Translations under genes and position numbers: made by a program
Source of the DNA: Rhineura floridana
Lineage: Eukaryota; Chordata; Lepidosauria; Squamata; Rhineuridae
Assembly (NCBI RefSeq): GCF_030035675.1
Contig: NC_084482.1
Coordinates: 226,884,943-226,948,942, forward strand
Length of the DNA: 64,000 nt
Direction: 5' to 3'
In this document: one piece after another, positions 1-15,874 of the stretch
Position numbering within the stretch: position 1 is the stretch's first letter
Layout: each line of letters starts with the position of its first letter
The notes under the pieces: model-generated
What the model was told of the DNA's origin: nothing
Seen by the model: only the letters and a program-made list of their open reading frames with translations
The model's database searches: none

Positions 1-740
1 GGAAGAGGGTATATAACCTGCAACGTTTACTAAGAACTTGCATTTTGCTCTGAAGTTATAGATATGCCCGAGGTTAATTAATTTGGCCTTAGTCTAATAA
101 AACCTCCCCCATCAAAAGAAATTATAGTCAGTTTGCATTAGAATGTGCTGTTGAGGCAGTAGACAAGAACACCATGAGCTTGTCCATGGCCTCACACTTT
201 GGGGTACCACATTCAACCATATAGCACTAAGTTCACGAAGTCGAGAACGAGGAGCGGTTTAAGAAACCCACTGATAAATTTGCCCAAAGGTCAGGCCACT
301 GCCCTGCTAATGAGGCATATTTCTGCACCTCTGGTAAGTTATAACCCCTGGTTGGAACTAAGTTTCAAATGGGGGGACTGAGAGCAGAAAATGTAACTTT
401 TCAGAGCTCAGGATCTAAAAGCTCCTGTTTTATTATATTTACAACGTAAAAGTGAAAGCAGCTTTGAAATGCAGCAAAGAGATGGGAAAAGGGGAAGTCA
501 CAATGAGAGAATTTTACAGAGGAAGACTGTCTTTAAGATTGGGTTTTGAGAAGAAATATCAGGTCACGGGGATGTTAGGTACTTTCTGTAGCTGGCACAT
601 GGGTAGGCAGGGTCAAAATGTGGTAAAGAACCACCCAGAAGGTGTATGATTTTACTTTGTATGGAATTTAATATATGCCTTTGAAAGTGACAAATGTATG
701 ACGTGTAATCCCCTTTTAAAGCTCTGCTTGGCATATTTTA

Positions 741-930
741 GAGAGCCAGTGTGGCGTAGTGGTTAAGGTGTTGGACTATGACCTGGGAGAACAGGGTTCA
801 AATCCCCACATAGCCATGAAGCTCACTGGGTGACCTTGTGCCAGTCACTGCCTCTCAGCCTCATGAAAACCCTGTTCATAGGGTCGCCATAAGTCAGAAT
901 CGACTTGAAGGCAGTACATTGACATTTGGC
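741..930 (+). repeat. Sauria-type tRNA-derived SINE, copy A
   Basis: The tRNA-like head shows an A box (TGGCGTAGTGG) and a B box (GGTTCAAATCC). The tail (GGGTCGCCATAAGTC...GACTTGAAGGCAG) is the Bov-B-like 3' end typical of Sauria SINEs. Compared with the copy at 51019, a central piece before the Bov-B tail is shortened. Confidence 0.85.
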
Positions 931-1189
931 ATATTTTGGGTAGAACTGGTATTTGGTGACCTCTCTCCCCATGCATTGGTCTTTGCTATCTCTCTCTCTC
1001 AATAAACTCTGTCCTTTGGAGCACAATAAATTGCAAAAAATTTCCTTCCACAATCCTTTGATGCACAGAAAGGGTTGAACTCTGCTTAAAGCTTTTTCCA
1101 CATTCAAAGCATTGATAAATCTCTTCCCTTGAATGGATCCTTTGATGTGCCTGAAGGTAGCCATTCTGACGAAAAGTCTCTCAACACTA

Positions 1190-3895
<2,706 letters not shown>

Positions 3896-3915
3896 TTCCA
3901 CACTCAAAGCATTTA
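3896..3915. repeat. Target-site duplication, right
   Basis: Exact copy of 1936-1955, directly abutting the 5' end of the L1-derived insertion. Zinc-finger coding sequence resumes immediately after it. Confidence 0.95.
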
Positions 3916-5649
3916 TAAGGTTTATCCCCTGTGTGACATTTTTGATGCGAAGTAAGGCTGCTACTCTGACTGAAGTTCTTTCCACACTCCAAGCATTTAT
4001 AAGGTTTGTCCCCTGTATGAGTTCTGTGATGTGAAGTAAGGTGGCTACTCCGAATGAAGCTCTTTCCACACTCAAAGCATTTATAAGGTTTATCCCCTGT
4101 GTGACAACTTTGATGCGAAATAAGGCTGCTACTCTGACTAAAGCTCTTTCCACACTCCAAGCATTTATAAAGGTTGTCCCCTGTGTGACTTCTTTGATGC
4201 AAAGTAAGGTTGCTACTCCGACTGAAGCTCTTTCCACACTGGAAGCATTTATAAGGTTTGTCCCCTGTGTGACATCTTTGATGTGAAGTAAGGTTGCTAC
4301 TCTGACTGAAGCTCTTTCCACACGCAAAGCATTTATAAGGTTTATCCCCTGTGTGACTTCTTTGATGTGAGGTAAGTTTGCTATTGTCACTGAAGCTCTT
4401 TCTACACTCAAAGCATTTATAAGGTTTGTCCCCTGTGTGAATTCTTTGATGCACCTTCAGGGCGCATCTCTCCCTGAAGCTCTTTCCACACTCGAAGCAT
4501 TTATAAGGTTTGTCTTCTGTGTGAGTTCTTTGATGTGAAGTAAGGTGGCTACTGCAACTGAAGCTTTTTCCACACTCCAAGCATTTATAAGGTTTGTACC
4601 CTGTGTGAATATTTTGATGCAAAGTAAAGTGGCTACTCCACCTGAAGGTCTTTCCACACTCCAAGCATTTATAAGGTTTGTCCCCTGTGGGAGTCTCTCT
4701 CTCCTCTTGTCTCTTTGCTCCATCTTCACTCCTCAGTTTCTGCTCCTGCACCTGCTCCTCAGATTTTTCCAGTGATACTTCAGATGGTTCTCCCTCAGCC
4801 TTGGACCCCCAGATGTATCCTGATGGAATGAAAAGGAATGGTGATAAAATGCTGTGGAGAAATCTTGTGAATATATTATGATTTGTACTTTGAAACATAT
4901 TTCTGGGAGCTCTGTTGATATCAGAGTTTAACTGTCAAAGCTCGAGGCCTTGTACGGAGTTAGTTTAGCAGTAGGTGCTAGTAATGGGGAATTTTATATA
5001 TCCATACATGTATGATCATAACTATTAAGAAGGCATATTTCTTTTATAACCATAAGGAGTTGCATATCGAAGAGGCCTATTGATGACCTGAGATTCAGGC
5101 TAACAGGGAACCATGAATCTTAATATTTAATTCAGACTTGTACGTAAAAATGTGTTGCAATTGGCAACAGGTCACAGCGATCTCCTGTTTCTTTGCCAAA
5201 TTTGGCCGATGCCAAGACCCAGCTGATGCTTGATTCATTATCCTATTGTTTGGAATCAGGAAGCAAGAGAAAGTTGTGATTGATGAAATTGCTAAAGTTT
5301 GATTTCTATGTATAGCAATAATGCCATCTATAGAGGAAAAGTCTTACAGCATAATCAAGGGGTTTAATAAAGAGAAATAGAAATTTTTTACAATATTTTA
5401 AAACAATCCAGTGTATTAAATTTACAACTTTATAAGTGTTTTTTCATTAAGAAAAGGGTGCATCTGGGGTGGCCTGCTTGCCTGCCTCTATATTTCTGAG
5501 GCTGAAGGATGCTAGTTAACCAGAGTTAACCAGAGTTATCGAGTTTTCTCTTTTCCTGTATGGCTTCAAGATGGAGCTCAAGTTTCTTAAATAATACCCT
5601 CTCTTGAACTAAGTATTTTATAAGTAAGGAACTGGGAATCTGAGAAGGT

Positions 5650-6240
5650 ATAAGGGCATAAGAACCCCTATGGCAAAGGAATAGAACTGGGGGTGCTCAT
5701 ACATTCACAAACACCCTAAGTTCCCAAACTTAACTAATGGAACTTGTCCAAGTATTTCCACATGTACCTGGGTCAGCCTAACTGATCAGAAAACAATGCA
5801 ACAATGGCATACAGAATGTACTGGGTATGCTTAAAAGCCTATTCATAGTAGTAACTGTCCAACTAGTCCCAAAGAAATTCATTAGTCTTGAGAGACAGTA
5901 GGACAATGGAAATATTAAAGAGATGGACAGAATCTTGGAATCACCACTGGAATTAGCTAATGCTTTCTGATTGGTTTGGAATGATGTTGTGTGGGCAAGG
6001 ACTCATGAGATTGGTGAAATCATTGTCACATGCTGTAACTGTACTCTATAAAACAACTTGCCCACAGTGCCTCAGTGCAGTCTCTCCTGGATGTTTCTGA
6101 GGGGCTGGCCCTGCATATGGCCCTGCATATGCTTGTAAAGAATAAAGGCCTACCCTTTTGCTTCAAGCCTGTCTCCTCAAATCTTTTCTTGAACGATCAC
6201 CAGCAAAAGATCCCAATGGAGAAAGAATTCCCCTACACTA
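5650..6240 (+). other. Possible solo retroviral LTR (copy A), ends unresolved
   Basis: The stretch reads like a retroviral LTR promoter and terminator. It has a CCAAT-type element (gattggtttgg, about 5968), a TATA-like box (ctataaaac, about 6046), a GC-poor leader, an AATAAA signal (about 6141) and a short U5-like segment. No coding region flanks it and I could not fix both ends, so only a candidate fossil LTR is claimed. The same sequence is at about 56900-57490 in copy B. Confidence 0.35.
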
Positions 6241-6545
6241 GGTAACAGGTTGGGAAAAGAGATGCAGAGAGAGACAATTGTAACAAAAATCTGCTCTCTT
6301 GTTCCTCCATTTAAGTTGGATAGCCCAGTACTTATGCACAGGTGGAATTTACAAACCTAGGATGGATCCTGTCTGACAGGAACCTGGCCCTTTCCACTGC
6401 CCAGAGGTCAGCTTGCATCCCCTCCCTCCGTCCCAAAATGTTACTTGCAACATGGAATAGTGCTGGAAGATGAGACCCCCCCCAGGTCAGATGGCACTCT
6501 GTGAGCTACTGGGGAAGAACAATGGGCAAGTACAAGTGGCACTGT

Positions 6546-6932
6546 GAGGAGAGACTGAAAGAACTGGGCATGTTTAGCCTGGAGAAGACTAAGGGGAGAT
6601 ATGACAGCACTCTTCAAGTATATGAAAGGTTGTCACACAGAGGAGGGCCGGGATCTCTTCTCGATCATCCCAGAGTGCAGGACATGGAATAATGGGCGCA
6701 AGTTGCGGGAAGCCAGATTTTGACTGAAGATCAGGAAAAACTTCCTAACTGTTAGAGCCATACGACAATGGAACCAATTACCAAGAGAGGTAGTGGGCTC
6801 TCCAACACTGGAGGCATTCAAGACGCAGCTGGACAGCCATCTGTTGGGAATGCTTTGATTTGGATTCCTGCATGGAGCAGGGGGTTGGACTTGATGGCCT
6901 TATAGGACCCTTCCAACTCTACTATTCTATGA
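6546..6932 (+). repeat. CR1 LINE 3' fragment (copy A)
   Basis: Decayed C-terminal CR1 pol coding sequence ([13 protein letters not shown]-type) and the CR1 3' UTR ending in ACTATTCTATGATC. 5'-truncated as usual for CR1. Paired with 57794-58181. Confidence 0.85.
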
Positions 6933-7548
6933 TCTCTATAAAAGAGGGATGACAGAATGTCATCAAGGATGGCAGATTCATTCATGGAGGAACCATATAA
7001 TGAAGAACCAGAAATTTTAGAATGTGAGGTGAAAAGTGTTCTTAAAATACTTAACAAAACTTTGTCAACAAATAGAAAATAAAACAATGGTCCACAGACT
7101 GGAAGCATTCAATATACATCCCAATTCCAAAGAAAGGGGATTCCAGGGAATGCAGCAATTTTCAAACTAGTGCCTTAATATCCCATACAAGTAAAGTCAT
7201 GCTCAAGATTCTACAACAAAGGCTCTTACCATATATGGAGCGAAAAATGCTGGACGTCCAAGCTGGATTTAGAAAGGAAAGAGGCACCAGAGATCATATA
7301 GCAAACATAAGATGGATAATGGAACGGAGCAAGGAATTTCAGAAGGAAATCACACTGTGCTGTATAGATTATAGCAAAGCCTTCGACTGTATGGATTATG
7401 AAAAACTATGGAATGCTTTAAAAGAAATGGGGGTGCCACAGTATCTGATTGTCCTGATGCACAACCTATACTCTGAACTAGAGGCTACTGCAAGGATAGA
7501 ATATGGAGAAACGGATTGGTTCCCCATCAGAAAGGGTGTGAGACAGGG
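6933..7548 (+). mobile_element. Bov-B-like (RTE clade) LINE RT fragment, copy A
   Basis: The frame from about 7199 contains motifs typical of Bov-B reverse transcriptase: DVQAGFRKERGTRDHIANIR, CCIDYSKAFDCMDYEKLW and the start of the GVRQG motif. Upstream it has a decayed IPIPK-type segment. It is cut off at the GVRQG motif by the second L1-derived insertion. The copy B counterpart continues into the YADD-bearing part. Confidence 0.8.
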
Positions 7549-9484
7549 GACTTCCGGGAAGGGTGACTTCGCTTGTGCCTGCTTTTGGGACGGGCTCCCG
7601 CCTCAAAAGAAGCTTATTCAGATATAAATCAGTCAGAACTTTTTTTTTTTTTTTTGACTGATGAAATTTCTCCCGGGCAGGGAGAAACGTAGAGATCAAC
7701 CTCAAAAGCCTGTTTTTGTTGGGAGGACTGGATTTCATTAATTTATGAGATAAGGTCCAGCCAACAATGCCGGACGGACTTCCGAACAAGCTCTATCTGT
7801 TTAAGCGATACGTTTATCTTTTCTTTAAAGAGAGAATGGACTAACAGGCAAGCACCCTTCTTTCTATTATTTTTTTTACTTGGTTTAAATTGTTGCAGCC
7901 AAAGGAGATTTGTCAGATTGATCGGCTTTGGACAACTTCTGGGTGAGCTATAACTCTTCTCTGTTATTCACAAAATTAACAGCTTATCTCTGTTTCTGTC
8001 GCAAAAAGCTGTCCTGGAAGTGCATTCTAAAGATATAAACAGAAGAGGGATTTCTATTCCTGATTTCTATTCCGAGGAATATTATATTGTCTGGGACTAT
8101 TCTCTTTTTGGTCTATTTTATTTTGACGAATCTGCTTCTTCACGACGCCACTAGCTGTTTTGATGCTGGGAACTAAATTTGTTTTGCATTCTTGAACATA
8201 GAGAGATAAGGCAGGCTGCTCTGTTTATACTGTGATGTCATCAAGCCTGGAATATTAACCCAATTGTTGCTGAAATAAGAAGTGGTTCTTCTTTATTTTT
8301 GTTTTGTTTTGTTTTCGTTGTTTTAAAAATGGCAATCAAGAAAGTGGCTGAGAATCTGGAAGTAACTATGTTTCAGAAAATAATGGATGAGATTGAGATA
8401 ACGAAACAAACCCTGCGACAGGGTAGTAAGGAGCTGAAAATTGAACTGAGCAAAATGACGCAGGAGCTTAAAGAAATAGGGGATCCTGTGAGAGAGGAGA
8501 ATGAGATCAGAGATGAGAAAAGAAAAAATAAAGGGAAGATACAAGTCCTGGAGATTGGAACAAATGTGGAATTGGAAAAAGATCTGGAGTTTATGGATTT
8601 TAGAAATAAAATCTACTGTTTGGAATTTAACGTTATCTCTGAAGAAATTAATGAAGATATTAGAGATAAAGTTATCAATGGCTTGGATAATCTTTTGGAC
8701 TGGAATGACGTGATGGAGTTTGATATAGAGAAAATCTATGGAATTAACTGCAGCCATGTGACAGTGGAAAAACTCTCAAGAGATGAGCCAGTGCATTTTG
8801 TAAAAAAGAAGAACAGAGATATGACTTTACAACAGTATTTCAGCAACTTATTCAGAATGGATGGCAAGAAAATATTTGGGATAGAGGAAATTCCCATCAG
8901 ACTCTTATTATATGACTATGGCTACGACAGCAAGATTATTATGGAATACTGATAATGGAAGATTGGACACTGAAATTACTGGACTTAACAGGACTATTGA
9001 AGATGGAAGATGGAACTAATAGGGATAATGGAATAATGGCTATTGAAATTATTGAACCTAACAGATTTTGATGAGATGGATTAATCGAAATGTTTATTTG
9101 GACTATGGTTATGACAATAAGATTATTATAATTATTAACGAGATGGATTAATCGACATGTTTATTTGGAGAAAAATTGATAGATATATTTCTTAAAGAAT
9201 TGAAACCTCTCTTTGACTTTTTGTGGAAAGAATAAAGTAATGTTTATGAGATTTGATGATTAATTAAGATAACTACTGGAGGAAAGTGATTTTATAATAT
9301 GATTTAAGAGACAGGATTGTTATATATTGTAGACCTATAACTGATTTGATCTGTGACAAATGGGAAGTCAATATATTTTTTTTGTTTAATTATTTTTGTT
9401 TTGTTTTGTTTTTTGTCTTTGAATGTTTTATGATTTTGTTTTGTATGTTTTATGAAAATTTGAATAAAAATTATTGTAAAAAAA
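7549..9484 (+). mobile_element. HAL1-like non-autonomous L1 (ORF1 only), copy 2, full length
   Basis: Nearly identical to copy 1 in reverse orientation, from GACTTCCGGGAAGGG at 7549 to the poly(A) after GAATAAAAATTATTGTAA near 9484. It has the same UTR-ORF1-UTR layout and no ORF2. Unlike copy 1, I see no matching target duplication at its two ends. The 5' side is Bov-B-like sequence of the duplication and the 3' side (gatccgtaaagag...) is unrelated. The insertion therefore coincides with a rearrangement or deletion breakpoint. Confidence 0.85.
8329..8952 (+). CDS. L1 ORF1p-like RNA-binding protein of HAL1-like element, copy 2
   Basis: An open 207-residue frame starting at an ATG with purine at -3 and G at +4, ending at TGA 8950-8952. 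Same architecture as the copy 1 protein: an N-terminal heptad-rich Glu/Lys coiled-coil region, then the ORF1p-like RNA-binding part with EPVHFVKKKNRDMTLQQYF and the FGIEEIPIRLL block. It is shorter than typical vertebrate L1 ORF1p (about 300 residues or more). No ORF2 follows; the 530 bp after the stop is 3' UTR with stops in all frames. Confidence 0.75.
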   Translation: MAIKKVAENLEVTMFQKIMDEIEITKQTLRQGSKELKIELSKMTQELKEIGDPVREENEIRDEKRKNKGKIQVLEIGTNVELEKDLEFMDFRNKIYCLEFNVISEEINEDIRDKVINGLDNLLDWNDVMEFDIEKIYGINCSHVTVEKLSRDEPVHFVKKKNRDMTLQQYFSNLFRMDGKKIFGIEEIPIRLLLYDYGYDSKIIMEY

Positions 9485-9910
9485 TAATAATAATAGATCC
9501 GTAAAGAGTAAGGGCATTTTTGGGGGGGGGACATTCCAGTCCATGCTAAGCAGTGTGTGGGGGTCCTGTTGGAGCAAGTAAGGCAGCCAAGGGAGTGCTG
9601 CACCAGAGAGAAGTCCACCCCCGCCCACCTGCACTCACACAACCCTACAAGACCCGCATCCGGAAGGGTCCTTGGCCTTTGACCCCTAACAGAGATAGCC
9701 AAATCTCTAGGCAACTTTGATGTAACTTACAAAACCACTTCATGACGAATAAATCACCACACTCCCAAAGCTTTCCCTGTGCATGAGGCTAGGGCTGGAA
9801 AACTTTCTTCACTGCTTCTCTGCAAAGTCTCAAACCTATGGCAGCATGCATCTGCATGTGGTGGAAACGCATGTGCATATATGCAGAGATCGTCAGAGGT
9901 CTGCGCTGCG
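9485..9910. other. Non-coding stretch, no recognised feature
   Basis: Begins with a short ATA repeat and a G run at about 9523. I see no gene, splice-flanked exon or known repeat family here. A 16-base piece at 9496-9512 resembles the reverse complement of about 12346-12361, too short to interpret. Confidence 0.5.
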
Positions 9911-10325
9911 TGTGTGAGTTTATCTAACTGGCGGGCTTTTACCCTGCATTAGGATCACTGAGACGTAATACTTAGTACGATAAGAAAAGCTCCTTTATTT
10001 ATAGAAATACATAGTAAATAGGAAAGGCGTACCTAGTTCTAACTAATTAGCTAAGTTGGAGGCACAATGCCCAGATGTGGGTCTTGCCCTCCTGGCTCAG
10101 GAGAGAGAGGAAAGACAGCGATGTCTCCTCTCTCTTGGAGAGTCGAAGAAGACGAACGAAGCAGGTCAGCTTCCCTGAGCATATCAGTTTACAATGGAAG
10201 GAAGTGAGGTAGAGAAGAGCACAGGTAAAGGTGGGCCAGCACAGCCAGCTGGAGAACCTCACTCTACCTTCCTTCTGGAATACAAACAGAAGAACCCCAA
10301 CAGGAGTTGCTCTTGCCCACTTCCA
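9911..10325 (-). mobile_element. Copia-type solo LTR-like copy (minus)
   Basis: The reverse complement matches the LTR of the Copia-type element starting at 61110, from TGGAAGTGGG through the AATAAA-bearing region and GCAGGGTAAAAGCC. No internal region is attached, so it is a solo LTR fossil. Exact 3' end and target duplication were not resolved. Confidence 0.6.
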
Positions 10326-11312
10326 ACACCACACACACACACTCCAGTTTTGCCTCCTGGAAGTGGGTCTGCAGGAGAGTTTCTCACCCCGGAGGGTGTC
10401 CGGCAGAGCTCCTTTGCAGGGGCCAGTGCAGAGTCCAGGGCGGGTATTCGGCCCTCAGGGGAAGGAGGTTTTTCTGCCTCCTTTGTGGTCCATCTGGAGA
10501 AGGACCTTCTTGTGCCCCCCTTTTCTGCTGGGGAGCCGGTCAAGCCCCCCCGTTTGGCCCCCCTGACCAGCACAGTGCCTCGCCTGACACTCCCCACCTC
10601 TAGCCTCACTCAAGGTGGGCTAGGGAAAGGGCAGCCAGCATGGTCTTCCCTCCATATTGCCAGCTTCAACTCCCAGAAGCCAGCAGGAACAATGGTCAGG
10701 GATTATGATGGGAATTGTAGTTCACAGTGTCTGATGGGCTCTATATTGTCTCAGTTTCTGAGTTAGAGTAAACTTTTCATTTTTATCTGCCGTGATACTG
10801 AATTTTTTTATACCCATATGTTTTGTAGATGTATTGTAAGTTGCTTGAGTAGCTGAATAAAGAAAGTGTATTCAGACGCCTTGTGCTGCTATTTCTGTAC
10901 TGATCAATAGGTGGAGCTGTTGCTTTGCTTAACATGGCAGGATTAACTCAGTCATTGCACTTCTTGGTATTTTGTGTTGGCCCCGTATCCAAAGTGGTTA
11001 CCACAGAGCCTGCCCCCTCCCCATAGTGATGGGTTCCTCTCTCTCTCTCCTCTGCCTGCAGCCCTCATCAGCTAGACTTCACGCTCTGTTGGAATCCCAT
11101 CACTCTCCCTGCGAGGAACCATCTTTCCATGCTCAGAGGATGCAGACTTTCCAAGAGGACAGAAGGACTGGAGAAGCGCAATATCCTTCTAAACTGTGCC
11201 CCCCACACCAAGCAGTGGGTGGTGTCCCTTGGGGCTTTCGTTGCCCTTTTTCTGGTTAATTGACAGTCATCTCTGACGGCTTTATGTATTTATTTTTGTA
11301 CATCTCTCCTGT
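10326..11312. other. Non-coding stretch with LINE-like tail
   Basis: A short (AC)n run at about 10327-10342, then GC-rich non-coding sequence. About 10760-10870 looks like a LINE or SINE 3' tail (gtaagttgcttgagtagctgaataaa-like). Overlapping open frames at 10190-10770 on both strands show no domain or coding signature, so no gene is called. Confidence 0.5.
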
Positions 11313-11835
11313 TGGAAGTGGGGCAAGAGCAACTCCTGGTCTGTTCTTTTGTTTGTGCTCCAGAAGGGAGATAGAGTGAGGGTCCTCCAGATGGAGAGGC
11401 TTGTTTACCTTTTACCTGTGATGCTCTGACTTCCTTCTGTCGCTAGACTGTGAGGTCTTTAGGGCAGCTTCCCTTCCCCTCCTCCTTCTGCCCTTTCCAC
11501 TCCTTTGTCCTCCGACTGTCTGGGAGAGAGGAGACACCTTTGTCTCTGCTCTCTCCTGAGTCAGGAGGCTAACTCCCGCACCTGGACGTTACGCCTCCAA
11601 GTTAGCTAGTTAGTTAGAACTAGGTTTGCCTTTCGATCTACAGTGTATTTCTGTAAATAAAGTAGCTTTTCTTATTTTACCAAGTCTCCGGTCTCAGTGA
11701 TGCTGACGCAGGGTAAAAGCCTGCTTTCTTAGGCAAACGCACACGCTGGCACACTCGCATTTCAACATCTGCTGTTACTCTGCTGCTGTGGAGCTGCCTT
11801 AAATGAAATTTAGCACACCAACACACACAGCAACA
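11313..11835 (+). mobile_element. Copia-type solo LTR-like copy (plus)
   Basis: Matches the split LTR at 61110-63048 in the same orientation, from TGGAAGTGGGGCAAGAGC through aaataaag and GCAGGGTAAAAGCC to the CACAGCAACA end. No coding sequence is attached. A solo LTR fossil related to the Copia-type element at the right end of the window. Confidence 0.65.
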
Positions 11836-12764
11836 AGGAGGGGTCTGCAGGGGGGGCGCTGCCTTTTGCAGAGCGTGCAGGTCTCCGAGCCCACAAGGAA
11901 GAGATCGTTGTGGTTTGCACCGGGTGAGCTAGACAGGAGAGTTTTAGCTGCACATGCCTCCTGCCCGCCCCCAAAGTGGCTGTGGGGCGATGGAACATGT
12001 GGGGGTGGCCTTGGCATAGCAGAGGAGCCCCATCGGAACCTCAGCCAATGAGGAAGAGCCTGGCGATGACCAGCCTGTTGCTGGGTGAAACTGTCCGGTC
12101 AGAAAACTCACTGGGGATAGAGCGAAAACCAGAATATGGGGGGGGTGAGTTCATGGGTGGGGGGAGTTCATGGGTGGGGGTTGTGGGGGGGTTCTGGTTC
12201 ATCCCTCTGGTCTGAGGGGGTCCTCCAGGGCATGGGCTGCAGAGCGAAAGCAGGAGGATGAGGAGTTGTTTTTGGATGGGAGACAGACCTGGTGGAATGC
12301 GGGGCTGGTTCTGCCCTCTGAGCAAAGCTCCCCCCCCAAACGTCGTTACTCTTTATGGATCTCTGCATGTGTGAATAAAACTGTATGTTTAACTTATCCA
12401 GCAAAGAAGAAGAAAAATAAAACTAACCCCCCCCAAAAAAACACCCATGCATAGCCCTTCTAGAATAAACCATACAGGTCTTAAAAATAGGGCACAGCAA
12501 AAGCACCCTAACCCAAAAGTGGCTTCTGTTTTTGGAAGCTGCCAGCCCGAGCAAAGATGCCCCTGGGGTGGTGAGGAATAAGCATTTCTTCATGCAAGGA
12601 ATGGGCACATCCGTGTGGGGGAGGCTTGGATAAGGGGCAGCTCATCAAATCCAGGGGAGGGGAGACGTCCTCCACCTCATGTGAGTCACAGCCATTGATT
12701 AGGATTCATAGTCCACCCTTGGATCTGGTTTTCAGGGTGGCTGGCAGTAACATATTATACAGCC
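11836..12764. other. Non-coding stretch with a G-rich tandem block
   Basis: No supportable gene. 12136-12200 has repeated GGGGG runs with an imperfect tandem gagttcatgggtggggg unit, capable of forming G-quadruplexes on the plus strand. A C/A-rich stretch lies at 12421-12445. Confidence 0.5.
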
Positions 12765-13563
12765 ATGAGAGTGGCTGTATCCTATAGTCAGCATGGATTT
12801 TTCGCATTCCGCAATGTTAAATTGAAAATACCTCCCATGCCATTCTGATCCTTCCCATAAGCTCATTTCAAAACAAAACCTCACAAAATTTATAGCCCTG
12901 AACTCAGAAACACTTGATTAACAACCCTCTAAGTTTTCATGGTGATACACAAAACAGAGAGAATAGAGAGTTCAAAGGTAAAAAGCGAGAAACCACCCTC
13001 TTTTAGACTTTTTTTCAGTCAGAGTTCTCATAATGTTGAAATTAACTAAAAATCAGCCATGTTCACCTTTAATCCTATTACTGACCTTGCTGCATACTGT
13101 GATGTTCATCTTCTGCAGTTTAAAAATTACAAAAATCCCAGGCTGATTTTTAATTAATTTAATAAATTTAATAAATTTTGCCTTGAACTGAATGATAGTG
13201 TCAGGCATGCTCAGTAAGAACCAACTGTCAGAGTTCTAAAAGCCAGACTCACAGCTGCTAGACTTGGCTAATCGGGGCCACACCCACACCAGACTTTGAT
13301 TTCACTTGAGACAGTCATGGCTTCCCTCAGAGAATCCTGGGAAGTGTAGTTTGTGAAGGGTGCTGAGAGGAGACTCCTGTTCCACTGAGAGAGTTCCAGT
13401 GGCCAGAGTGGTTTAACAGTCAGCCGCTCTGATTGAAGGTCGGTGAGGGGAACAGGGCATCTCCTAGCAACTCTCAGCACCCTTCACTAACTACACTTCC
13501 CAGGATTCTTTGGGAGAAGTCATGACTGCCCAAAGTGAAATAAAGGCCTGGTGTGGATGTGGC
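12765..13563 (+). repeat. Dispersed repeat with foldback end, inverted partner at 28855-29610
   Basis: About 750-800 bp that matches the reverse complement of 28855-29610 over most of its length. The right 290 bp (13275-13563) is itself a foldback: a GGCCACACCCACACC...-type arm containing aatcctgggaagtgtagttt recurs inverted around an inner spacer. This is the layout of a non-autonomous DNA transposon (MITE-like). No transposase frame is visible. Confidence 0.7.
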
Positions 13564-13603
13564 CAGGGACAGCTTTGGTTTAAATTTGGTTGGGAGGCTA
13601 GGC

Positions 13604-15428
<1,825 letters not shown>

Positions 15429-15496
15429 CTGAAAGATCCTTCTCTAGAACAGCAGAACAGGAATGCACAGGACTGTCCAGAATGCACATGCTCCCT

Positions 15497-15648
15497 TTTT
15501 AGCCTCACGACAACCTTGTGATGTATGTTAGGCTGGGAGTTGGTGACTGGCCCAAGGTCACCCAGTGACCTCCATGGCCAAGTGGAACTTTAAGCCCAGG
15601 TCTCTCTAGTCCTAGTCAAGCACTCTAACCATTGCACCTCACTGTAGC
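15497..15648 (-). repeat. Old tRNA-derived SINE fragment
   Basis: On the minus strand it shows the Sauria-like landmarks: a TGGTTAGAGTGCTTGACTAGG-like head, a decayed B box, then a CACTGGGTGACCTTGGGCCAGTCACC-like body. Confidence 0.5.
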
Positions 15649-15874
15649 TACAAATAACCCACGGAAATGAACAGCAGTCACATTGAATACAGTTAGCACA
15701 TAAAAGCCAAAGATCAGACTCAGACCCACCTGTCTTGATTGGAGAAGACTAGACCCTCATCTTCCCTCCACAACCTCATCAGAAGGGATGCCTTTTGTTT
15801 CCTCTGTGGGAAATATCCAAGGGAGCTTTCCTTTCGAAAATCCTCCAATGGAAAGGAATTTGTTCAGTGTCCTG

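Noticed and set aside
741-820. Possible tRNA gene (A and B boxes present; also at 15985, 16150, 51019)
   Set aside because: Followed by SINE bodies and Bov-B-like tails, cloverleaf not maintained. These are tRNA-derived SINEs.
8323-8757. 144-codon open frame antisense to the HAL1-like ORF1
   Set aside because: No domain or composition signature; a by-product of AT-rich ORF1 codon use, mirrored in copy 1 as a shorter frame.
10190-10770. Overlapping open frames of about 100-190 codons in several frames on both strands
   Set aside because: GC-rich sequence with few stops, no recognisable domain, next to LTR and non-coding repeats.
12136-12200. G-quadruplex-capable G-run cluster as a regulatory element
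   Set aside because: The runs are real, but no promoter or gene is nearby, so a regulatory role is unsupported. Kept only as a sequence description.
9496-12361. Short inverted similarity (gatccgtaaagagtaa versus ttactctttatggatc)
   Set aside because: Only about 16 bases with a mismatch; cannot be separated from chance or a minor repeat.
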